Positions 42,077-48,833 of a DNA stretch of 64,000 bases are shown piece by piece; position 1 is the stretch's first letter; every line of letters begins with the position of its first letter. The DNA comes from Kiritimatiellia bacterium (lineage in GTDB: Bacteria > Verrucomicrobiota > Kiritimatiellia > UBA8416 > YA12-FULL-48-11): assembly GCA_028716365.1 (NCBI GenBank), contig JAQUPZ010000002.1:248001-312000 (forward strand), read 5' to 3'. A model generated the notes under the pieces. The model saw only the letters and a list, made by a program, of their open reading frames with translations, ran no database searches and was not told the DNA's origin. The position numbers were made by a program, and so were the translations under genes.

Positions 42077-42202
42077 ATGCTCCTTTTGGCTAGCCGGGAA
42101 AGTAAAGCTGACGGCATTCAGGATTTGGTCATGGCGATAATGGTCGATGTAATCAGGGAGGTCAATCCGGAGTGTAAGGGTTTATATCCGATGGATGGGT
42201 GA
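42077..42202 (+). CDS. Short open frame, 41 codons, unknown
   Basis: Reads MLLLASRESKADGIQDLVMA and continues to KGLYPMDG, in a frame different from both neighbours and overlapping the next gene's proposed start by eight bases. The composition is protein-like and the open frame extends upstream past the OLD stop, so it could be a small protein or the tail of a deleted gene. No ribosome site is obvious. Confidence 0.25.
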   Translation: MLLLASRESKADGIQDLVMAIMVDVIREVNPECKGLYPMDG

Positions 42203-43493
42203 TCGCAAGGCAGGCACAAAGATGAGATGGCTTACTTCAGCAGTAAAGACCCACAACTTTGCATGGCCCAAAAAAGAGCAAAAGATTTCTTATGGCAAAC
42301 ACCTTTTTGTTATCAATCCCGAAACCGAAAAGTTTGGAGCATCAATATCCCTTGAATGTCCACCGAATACAAATTACGAGCAATGCTTAACAATCACAAA
42401 CAGATTCCTCAGTGTTCTTTCCTGGATACATAGAGGTGGAATAGAAATTACCTTTTCTGTCGGTTCTGGTGGAGACACCCCAACACAGGTTGGTAAAAGC
42501 CAAGTATCTTTTGTTACAAATCATATATCTACAGACTATCTTCCTGAAACGCCGAACGAAAAAACACGTTTAGCTATTGCGCTTTATCGCGAAGCACAGG
42601 CCACAGAAATGATTCCATTCAAATTTCTAGGTTTCTTTAAGATTCTTAATATCGTTCACGACAAGAGTGAGAAACAAATTAATTGGATAAATAACGCACT
42701 AAGCAACATAAAAGACATTAAAGCAACCAAACGTCTAAAAGAATTACAAAAGGCAAATGAAGATATCGGCAAATATCTTTACGCTTCAGGTCGATGCGCT
42801 GTGGCTCATGCATTCTCCGGGATGGTGGTTGATCCAGATTTAGCAGAAGATATGATGCGGCTTCATAAGGATACACCCTTAATTCGATCTCTGGTAGAGT
42901 ATTTCATTGAAACAGAATTATCTCTAAAATCTTTTGAAACATTCCGACGAGAGCACTTATATGAATTGGATGGATTTGCTAACCTGCTCGATCCAGTAAC
43001 GGTAAAGCGCCTGAAAGATGCACTCCCAGTAATCCAGAACCTCACAGGGTTATTTCCTAAAATGACGGTCACACTGCGAGGTCATACATTTCCAGAATTC
43101 TCTGGTTTGTCCATAATCTCGATCAAGCAGGATGCGTCGATTCTGTGTCTCGCATTAGAATCCGAGGACAAATTATGTTTATTAGCACTACAATTGGACT
43201 TTAAGGAATGGCGACTTATCTTCGATTCCACACAATGTATCAGAATTAGTGACGATAAGACATCTATCGCCCCATTGAAATATGCAATTGCTCAAGCTAG
43301 ATTTATCAAGAACCAATTAATGAATGGACAGGTCGAAGTATATTCATATCCGCAACACATCCTACTTGGTAGCTCGGATCCCTGTATACCGACGAATATC
43401 GATGTGAGGCAAAGTATCAACAGTCTTGATAAGACAATTATCGCAATCGATAAAGAGATTGCGAAACGAAAGTTACTGCCATCAGAAAAATAG
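42195..43493 (+). CDS. HEPN-like protein, distantly MauJ/Apea-type
   Basis: 432 aa from the ATG at 42195; an ATG at 42222 is also possible. The N-terminal about 125 residues look beta-rich. A helical region follows (TRLAIALYREAQATEMIPFKF) with GRCAVAHAF near residue 199, an R-x4-H arrangement like that of HEPN ribonucleases in the MauJ/Apea-like group. The C-terminal half contains TVTLRGHTFPEFSG and a beta-rich segment. HEPN proteins often act as RNA-cleaving toxins or dimeric partners in defence systems. Co-directional with the OLD nuclease gene (143 bp upstream) and the next gene (64 bp downstream). Family assignment is tentative; the Rx4H motif is seen, the activity is inferred. Confidence 0.6.
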   Translation: MGDRKAGTKMRWLTSAVKTHNFAWPKKEQKISYGKHLFVINPETEKFGASISLECPPNTNYEQCLTITNRFLSVLSWIHRGGIEITFSVGSGGDTPTQVGKSQVSFVTNHISTDYLPETPNEKTRLAIALYREAQATEMIPFKFLGFFKILNIVHDKSEKQINWINNALSNIKDIKATKRLKELQKANEDIGKYLYASGRCAVAHAFSGMVVDPDLAEDMMRLHKDTPLIRSLVEYFIETELSLKSFETFRREHLYELDGFANLLDPVTVKRLKDALPVIQNLTGLFPKMTVTLRGHTFPEFSGLSIISIKQDASILCLALESEDKLCLLALQLDFKEWRLIFDSTQCIRISDDKTSIAPLKYAIAQARFIKNQLMNGQVEVYSYPQHILLGSSDPCIPTNIDVRQSINSLDKTIIAIDKEIAKRKLLPSEK

Positions 43494-43557
43494 CTCGCAG
43501 ATAGATTCTGATCAAAGCCTGGGCTTGCAGTGTTTTCGAAAAGGGAGAAGTTAAGCA

Positions 43558-44124
43558 ATGTATTATTGTCGAATAGACTCATCCGGAGAAGATACAAATC
43601 TTCAGTTGTATTCAATGAAGAAAGCTGCGGAAGCTTGGAATGATCTGATCGAAAACATCAGGGCAGACGGAGAAGCCAATGTGCCCGATCTGAAGGAAAG
43701 ATGCGTTTTCATCTTGAACTGTATGGGTCTATCTCTGTCACAATTACTTGGTCAGAATTGGCCATCGCCCGCCAAAGAAGATATGTCTTCTCCGGGTGAA
43801 CTTCTCGGAAATATCCTAAAAAACAGCGACATAGACAGAGTTGAACGCAAACGATTGAACAAAGGACTAAAGGAAATACTATCCTATTATGGCCACGCTC
43901 GCCATTTCGGGCAGAACAAAGATGACCAGAATTATCACACCATTGATGAACTCAATGTTACGAAGCTGAATGAGTGCAGAAAGATAGCCATTGATATCTG
44001 GGATACGTTGATTCAGATCTTCCAACAGGACAAGAATAACGATCTTGATGCGTGGAGATCAATTTGCGACTTGGTGTACTTTGAAGAGTACGTGCCCACT
44101 GACAACTCGGTCAATGCGTCGTAA
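43558..44124 (+). CDS. Hypothetical helical protein, 188 aa
   Basis: Starts at an ATG with GGGAGAA upstream (about 43544-43550), a good ribosome site. The protein is predicted mostly helical, polar and soluble, with YYGHARHFGQNKDD in the middle and a Trp-rich C-terminal helix (IAIDIWDTLIQIF). I do not recognise a family. The HARH segment loosely recalls HEPN-type motifs but no clean Rx4-6H pattern is visible. It closes the plus-strand trio with the OLD nuclease and HEPN-like genes, so it may be an antitoxin, sensor or accessory subunit. Confidence 0.6.
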   Translation: MYYCRIDSSGEDTNLQLYSMKKAAEAWNDLIENIRADGEANVPDLKERCVFILNCMGLSLSQLLGQNWPSPAKEDMSSPGELLGNILKNSDIDRVERKRLNKGLKEILSYYGHARHFGQNKDDQNYHTIDELNVTKLNECRKIAIDIWDTLIQIFQQDKNNDLDAWRSICDLVYFEEYVPTDNSVNAS

Positions 44125-44129
44125 CCTTG

Positions 44130-44147
44130 ATCAGAACATATTCTGAT
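44130..44147 (+). terminator. Possible A/T-rich hairpin terminator
   Basis: ATCAGAA-CATA-TTCTGAT is a perfect 7-bp stem five bases after the stop codon of the 188-aa gene, between convergent genes. The stem is weak and the T-tract poor. Confidence 0.3.
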
Positions 44148-44307
44148 ATATTGATACACAGTATGATTCACTCCTCCTAAGGTAATCCTCATTCCAAGAT
44201 GCTTATCTGACCTCCAACTACACTTTTCCAGACAATACGACATACAATATGATAGCGTACAGGGGGTCAAAGTGCCGTGAGTTGAACTAAACTACCGTTT
44301 ACCTTCA

Positions 44308-45357
44308 TTACAAGTGCTTCTGTGCAAGAGGGATTATCTCAGCGGGACTGCCTCCACAACCTCCAAACACATAATCGACACTGCGAAACTTCGTAAGTTG
44401 ACGCTTATTCTTAGCGAAACAGGATTTTCGATAGGCCCTTGCTTTCCGCACCAATTCCGACATTGTGTCGTCTCGAATGTTGCCGATTACCTTCACTCTC
44501 GGCTCCTTGAGTAAAAACCACTTGCAGTTCAGACCCGTCTCTCTATCTACAACACAGTTGCCAACGTTGTCGATATGCACACCGGCAATGATCGACGGAC
44601 AGATGGGACGTTTGTACCCCTCCCACAAGAGTCGTTCAACGTCCGCCTTGAGACCAGCGAGATGGCTTACGTCAAGAGCTAGATCGTTGAAGTGCTTCTT
44701 TGCCAAGACCATACCTGCCTGTTCCAGTTCACCAACCGAGGGAAACGCGTTGCAGTCGATGGCATAGCGAATGACGTCCGGTATGTCAGGGAGATTGAGC
44801 TTCGTGGGGACAATAGAAAAAGCCAAGTCTGTGGCATATGTTCGGTCATGTCCATAACCCGCATTACGCAGATTCTCAACTGCCTTATAGATGTATCGCG
44901 CCGCACCATGCCGTCCAAGAATCCGGTCAAAAGTGGTCTCGTTCAAACTGTCTAGTTTCACAATCAGACAAACCCCTTTTCTCTTAAGCCAATCTGCTTT
45001 CCTTGCGTTGATTGCAAGAGCATTTGTGAAAAGTGAGACCCGGATGCCTAGCGACAACGCCTTCTCAATCAAGACTGTAAACCGTTCATCTTCGAAGGGT
45101 TCTCCCAGACCACAAGAATACAACCATTTCAGACCCAGTTTGGATGCTGACTCAAGCAGATAGGCAGTTTCTTTCGCCCCTAGTTCACCTGGATGCTCGC
45201 TTCCAACAGCCGGTTTCGAGTCACAGTAAATGCACGCCGCCATAGTGCAGCGTGCAGTAAGATCTAGGTCAAGAGCTCCAAGACTGTCGCTGTCATGAAG
45301 GTGCAGACATTGCTGGAGAACGCCCGTTGTCCAAGGAAGGTATTCTATTCTCTTCAT
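44308..45357 (-). CDS. Radical SAM/SPASM-like protein with CX4CX2C motif
   Basis: 349 aa; the ATG at 45357 is chosen because GAGG lies six bases before it. The N-terminal radical SAM barrel has the cluster motif CTMAACIYC at about residues 36-44: four residues, not three, separate the first two cysteines, checked at codon level. LYSCGLGEPFED is the usual GGEP-like strand and VSLFTNALAIN the NG strand. The C-terminal part contains further cysteines (CPSIIAG, GNCVVD, LNC, SCFAKN, FGGCGG) in a SPASM-like auxiliary-cluster arrangement. SPASM proteins modify peptides or small molecules. Last gene of the four-gene minus-strand operon, 28 bp after the membrane protein gene. No precursor peptide was found nearby. 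Substrate unknown. Confidence 0.85.
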   Translation of the reverse strand: MKRIEYLPWTTGVLQQCLHLHDSDSLGALDLDLTARCTMAACIYCDSKPAVGSEHPGELGAKETAYLLESASKLGLKWLYSCGLGEPFEDERFTVLIEKALSLGIRVSLFTNALAINARKADWLKRKGVCLIVKLDSLNETTFDRILGRHGAARYIYKAVENLRNAGYGHDRTYATDLAFSIVPTKLNLPDIPDVIRYAIDCNAFPSVGELEQAGMVLAKKHFNDLALDVSHLAGLKADVERLLWEGYKRPICPSIIAGVHIDNVGNCVVDRETGLNCKWFLLKEPRVKVIGNIRDDTMSELVRKARAYRKSCFAKNKRQLTKFRSVDYVFGGCGGSPAEIIPLAQKHL

Positions 45358-45385
45358 AAGAACCTCGTGTCGGTTTGCGATTCGT

Positions 45386-46333
45386 TCAAACAAACCCCAA
45401 ATCAAGATGTTTCACGACCTGACAGTGCTGGTTGTCTTCGATAAGTTGGGACAGAGCCTTAACAAATGCTTCCGCCGCCTTATCAGGGGCATCCGCAACC
45501 TTGTAAATAAGAGGGTATCGCTCTTCGCTGTACTCGGCGCATGTAGGAAACTTCACCAGCACCTTTGGTTTCTGCCCCACAGCATTATAAATGACCACTG
45601 TCATATACGCGAAGTGCTCTGGGACGAGGACACACCGTATAAGTCGGGCGGCGTCTATTTTTGAGAGTTTACATTCCCGTTGCCATTGTTGCGCGAGTGT
45701 CTTCATGCGTTTCTGAAGGACATTGCTTTCCTTAGGAATAAGATACGTATAAGCTACTTGTTTCTCTAGGTTCGCCCTTATGATGTCTGCCAGTTCTTTT
45801 TCCTCCAATTCCAACGCTGAGGTTAAGACCCATATCTCATCCTTGGCAGGAACTTCGGATTCCATGTCCCGCATTTCATTATAACGTATCAGTACGCCAC
45901 CAAGTTGTGATCGCATGGCCAAGTGAAGAGTCTCAATAGACCTCTTAACAGTTTCACTCGACTGGCCCAGCCCGGCAATATTGCACTCCATCTGGGTCTG
46001 CAGAACCTGCATTCTGTCCCCTAAGCCTTTGAAATCAGTGGCAAGCAGGGCAGAGGCTGTATTTAGTTCCTGAATCGAAGTCCTGATCTGTTCGACTTCC
46101 TGCGCAAAATTGTTCTCGGTATCGAGTCTCGACACGAGGATACCTACCAGCACCCCCAACATTACTACGACGAGGAACAGAATTGTGCCGGCAAAAAGAT
46201 CTGTGAGATTTAAGACAGGAGACAGTTTCGGGATCACGTTCGCACATGTGACCATGATGGCGAGCAAAAGTATTGAAAATAAAGGGGACAACCACCACGG
46301 CATTTTGGACACCAGTTTTATCCCATTACTCAT
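45386..46333 (-). CDS. Membrane protein with coiled coil and C-terminal cytosolic domain
   Basis: 315 aa; ATG preceded by AAGGGGGA at good spacing. Two membrane spans (about 16-36 and 44-68) are followed by a long heptad-rich helix (about 72-145; EQIRTSIQELNTASALLATDF, GDRMQVLQTQMECNIAGL). An alpha/beta domain then begins KDEIWVLTSALELEEKELAD and includes LEKQVAYTYLIPKES and HFAYMTVVIYNAVG. The pattern IWVLT...I..NL....YTYLIP recalls C-terminal domains of unknown function seen in signalling and conflict proteins and resembles a degenerate PLD-like fold, but no HKD motif is present. The topology suggests a dimeric membrane sensor or anchor for the operon's enzymes. Function unknown. Confidence 0.65.
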   Translation of the reverse strand: MSNGIKLVSKMPWWLSPLFSILLLAIMVTCANVIPKLSPVLNLTDLFAGTILFLVVVMLGVLVGILVSRLDTENNFAQEVEQIRTSIQELNTASALLATDFKGLGDRMQVLQTQMECNIAGLGQSSETVKRSIETLHLAMRSQLGGVLIRYNEMRDMESEVPAKDEIWVLTSALELEEKELADIIRANLEKQVAYTYLIPKESNVLQKRMKTLAQQWQRECKLSKIDAARLIRCVLVPEHFAYMTVVIYNAVGQKPKVLVKFPTCAEYSEERYPLIYKVADAPDKAAEAFVKALSQLIEDNQHCQVVKHLDLGFV

Positions 46334-46345
46334 AACTCATCCCCC

Positions 46346-47269
46346 TTAGTTAACAACATTTCTTGGCGAGAACTCCTTGTAAGCCGCAATATTGTCGATG
46401 CAGATTTCAGTCTGCCGGATACTTGATTCACGTGTGTTGAAGGCGACATGGGGCGTTAACACGACATTATCGAGCGTCCGAAAATCCACAGGTAGATCGA
46501 TCTCTGCACCTTCGACGGCAACATCAAAAGCAAAACCAGAGACTTGGCCGGACTTGAGGAGGGGAATAACGGCTGGTATAGAAACCACCCCCCAAGTGGC
46601 GCCGAGCAGCACGGCTCCCTGGCGAATGCTTTGCAACTTGGCTGCGTCGAGCATATCTTTGGTTTCCACACTCGCCGGACAACAAACGCAAACCACATCC
46701 GACGAGGAAAGCAACTCATCAAGCGTTACGTTCTGGATGTCTGTCTCATTCCTCTCGTGCCGGTTGAATGTGATAACGCGCATGCCGAACCCGTGAGCCA
46801 GTTTCGCAATCCGCATGCCAATCCTACCCAACCCAATCACCCCAATCGTCTTGCCTGAAAGTTCAAAACCTTGGAGACTTCCTTTCTTTTTTTGGCCGTT
46901 CCGTATCAGAAGTGACCCAACAACGATCTGCCGCGCAACTGCGAGAAGCAAGCCGATAAGATGTTCCGCGACCGCTTCTGTAGCGTAACCTGGGATATTA
47001 CTAACCAACACATTTTTCCGCCTTGCTTCGTCACGATGCTGAATCCAGTCGTAACCGGTTGACATGAGCGCCAAGAGAGATGGCGATTTCATCTCTAGGA
47101 TGAACGGTGAGGGATCAATCCAATCAACAACAACGACGTCGGCTCCAGCAATTCTCTTTCTGGCTTCAGGTTCAGACGACGCATCATACCATTCAATGGT
47201 ACCGAGAGTTTCCAGGCGGCGGCGTTGTGCTGGTGTTGTACTGATTTTTTCAAGGACGACAATTTTCAT
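46346..47269 (-). CDS. D-2-hydroxyacid dehydrogenase homologue lacking the catalytic arginine
   Basis: 307 aa from the ATG at 47269 (GAGGAGG six bases upstream), overlapping the upstream radical SAM gene by 20 bp. Overall it matches the NAD-dependent D-2-hydroxyacid dehydrogenase/phosphoglycerate dehydrogenase family: LLALMSTGYDWI, the NAD-binding loop TIGVIGLGRIGMRIAKLA near residue 146, DVVCVCCPASVETKDML and the catalytic His in NVVLTPHVAF near 270. In place of the usual N-(T/A)-(S/A)-RG, whose Arg binds the substrate carboxylate, it reads GATWG near 226, confirmed in the codons (ACT TGG GGG). The acidic-residue region is also unusual (FDVAVEGAEID). NAD binding looks intact but ordinary hydroxyacid oxidation is doubtful. 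It may act on an atypical substrate or as a cofactor sensor. Confidence 0.88.
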   Translation of the reverse strand: MKIVVLEKISTTPAQRRRLETLGTIEWYDASSEPEARKRIAGADVVVVDWIDPSPFILEMKSPSLLALMSTGYDWIQHRDEARRKNVLVSNIPGYATEAVAEHLIGLLLAVARQIVVGSLLIRNGQKKKGSLQGFELSGKTIGVIGLGRIGMRIAKLAHGFGMRVITFNRHERNETDIQNVTLDELLSSSDVVCVCCPASVETKDMLDAAKLQSIRQGAVLLGATWGVVSIPAVIPLLKSGQVSGFAFDVAVEGAEIDLPVDFRTLDNVVLTPHVAFNTRESSIRQTEICIDNIAAYKEFSPRNVVN

Positions 47270-48380
47270 GATAGACCTCCTCGGAATTCCCATTGTAGAT
47301 ATCGTGATCGATTGTACAACCATCACAGAGCAAGCACCCTTGATTGCGGTTTGGGTTGATTCTATTCTCCCTCATGGCGTTCACAGCTTCCTCGCTAAGA
47401 TACAACAGTTCAGATTGGGAACATGGTCGGGCGTTCTGACAGAGTGATTTGTCCCAGGGCCGGAATGGTAGGATACAGGGTTGCACACCAACTCTGGTCA
47501 TTTCACAAATACCTTCGATAGTGCTCTCGGCAGGCTCAAGTCCGGCAATTAAACAACTACCAAGACGATTTGGACCAAGAAGTGAGATGGCGTATTGCAT
47601 ACGCTGAAGGTACTCGTTGCGAGAGATGGCAGACTTCCCAGGACAGATTTTACATCGGATGGCTGGATCCCATATCTCAATATTGAATCCAAAAGCTGTC
47701 ACACCTGAGTCAATGAGTTGTTTGATTCCTGCCCGTTCGGGTGGCGTGGTCTCCACCCATATAGGGACATTTTCATCGAAAGCGCGAATGCGTTCGGCAC
47801 AAGCAGAAAAGTACTCGACATTACGTGACTGCGGTAATCGACTTCCTCCGCCAAGGCAGACATGCACGGACCTGTTTTCAGTCAGTGCCGCTTGTGTTAC
47901 TTGAGCAACTTCCTCCGGGGTGCCTATCCGCCAAGTTGTACCAGCACTGCAAAACTGACACCCGTTCCCCTCCTTTTGGTAGTCGCAACCCGAATATGCC
48001 TGATGGAGGAAATGCGATCCTTCATGCAAAAAGATGCGCGGCATCGGAGATCCCGAGTCGGTGCATGCCCCATACCAAAACGGCATGGGGACTTCTTCCA
48101 CTTCACAAATAGGTGTCTCGTCCTTAAGGAGAACCAGTTCATTGTCGTGGACAAGAGCGTAGGGGGACAGTCTATCGAAACGATGTGTTACCGTGACAAG
48201 GGCATGACTCCCATTCGGGAAGCGGATATGAATACCAAAATTGCCGGTTTTGTGATCATGGCATGGATTCTGGCGCGAAAGGATTGCTCCAGTTGTACTG
48301 TCTGGGCGAAGACCAAGGCATAACATATCGGCCTTGATTTCCGTGAAAAAACTATGGTCTTTCTCTTCTTCGAACTTCAT
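47250..48380 (-). CDS. Radical SAM protein with CX8CX2C motif
   Basis: 376 aa; the ATG at 48380 follows GAGGTGG. An N-terminal about 120-residue domain of unknown function (MLCLGLRPDSTTGAILSRQN, GIHIRFPNGSHALVTVTHRF) precedes a BioB/Elp3-like radical SAM barrel. Its cluster motif is GCDYQKEGNGCQFC near residue 130, CX8CX2C, close to the CX9CX2C of Elp3 and unlike canonical CX3CX2C. Later landmarks are VCLGGGSRL, WVETTPPE, GFNIEIWDP and SCLIAGLEPAESTIEGI, and a C-terminal Cys cluster (CLLCDGC) may bind an auxiliary cluster. First gene of the operon that continues with the dehydrogenase homologue, membrane protein and second radical SAM. Its product and substrate are unknown; the C-terminus overlaps the next gene's start by 20 bp. 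Confidence 0.88.
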   Translation of the reverse strand: MKFEEEKDHSFFTEIKADMLCLGLRPDSTTGAILSRQNPCHDHKTGNFGIHIRFPNGSHALVTVTHRFDRLSPYALVHDNELVLLKDETPICEVEEVPMPFWYGACTDSGSPMPRIFLHEGSHFLHQAYSGCDYQKEGNGCQFCSAGTTWRIGTPEEVAQVTQAALTENRSVHVCLGGGSRLPQSRNVEYFSACAERIRAFDENVPIWVETTPPERAGIKQLIDSGVTAFGFNIEIWDPAIRCKICPGKSAISRNEYLQRMQYAISLLGPNRLGSCLIAGLEPAESTIEGICEMTRVGVQPCILPFRPWDKSLCQNARPCSQSELLYLSEEAVNAMRENRINPNRNQGCLLCDGCTIDHDIYNGNSEEVYHENCRP

Positions 48381-48528
48381 TGGCCACCTCGTGTGTGGAT
48401 CGGTATATCTCCATGTCAAAAGGTACGAACTTCTTACAACCTTTTAAGTTACTAAGACATTGCTTTTTTGACATAGGCAGAAACCATAACCATTTTCGGT
48501 TTTTCGATTGTAGATCAATTACCAGTAA

Positions 48529-48557
48529 ATAGAAATATAAACTTCACCAAATGTCAA
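48529..48557 (-). promoter_or_regulatory. Possible promoter of the radical SAM operon
   Basis: On the minus strand TTGACA (48557-48552) is followed after 17 bp by TTCTAT (48534-48529), a weak -10 box. It lies about 150 bp before the first start codon. Confidence 0.25.
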
Positions 48558-48644
48558 GATGGAGATCGAAAAGATTTGGCAAATTCAATGGGTTGGCCAA
48601 TGAGTGGGTTGAGGGGTCAGGCCTATAATAATGAATAAGTTCAT

Positions 48645-48664
48645 AAGCCTCGCTCCAGTTTCGC
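48645..48664 (+). repeat. Imperfect 20-bp direct repeat flanking the island, right copy
   Basis: AAGCCTCGCTCCAGTTTCGC, 18 of 20 identical to 35731-35750. No integrase gene adjoins either copy, so it may be an attachment-like scar or a member of a dispersed repeat. Confidence 0.5.
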
Positions 48665-48672
48665 GTAGAGCA

Positions 48673-48816
48673 CTACTTCAACAAATTCACATTCTGCATA
48701 CGCGCAAAATCTTTATCAAAGGTCACAATTTCATGCGCATGTTCAAGGAAATCCAGCGTCTTCGGGGTCAGGCTGTGAATAACAAACTTGAAACTAAGCC
48801 TGAAATCGGATGACAT
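48673..48816 (-). pseudogene. Fragment of a PIN-domain-like toxin gene
   Basis: A 47-codon frame whose C-terminal part reads TLDFLEHAHEIVTFDKDFAR then MQNVNLLK. The (T)FD-x-DF motif followed by a hydrophobic tail is characteristic of the last catalytic region of PIN/VapC-type ribonucleases. The remaining three-quarters of such a domain is missing, and the frame runs upstream into the comEC 3' end. Probably a relic. Confidence 0.35.
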
Positions 48817-48833
48817 GTAAAACTTGATGCCAA

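Larger units (their letters stand above)
48381..48833. other. Intergenic region at the right edge of the accessory island
   Basis: 453 bp holding the leader and possible promoter of the radical SAM operon (48529-48557), the right 20-bp flanking repeat (48645-48664) and a PIN-like fragment (48673-48816). Nothing else recognisable. Confidence 0.5.

Noticed and set aside
40294..43493. Gabija system (GajA/GajB)
   Set aside because: The OLD nuclease fits GajA-like architecture but no UvrD-like helicase follows; the next gene is HEPN-like.
44125..48640. RiPP biosynthetic cluster because of the radical SAM/SPASM-like gene
   Set aside because: No plausible precursor peptide, peptidase or exporter gene was found in or beside the operon.
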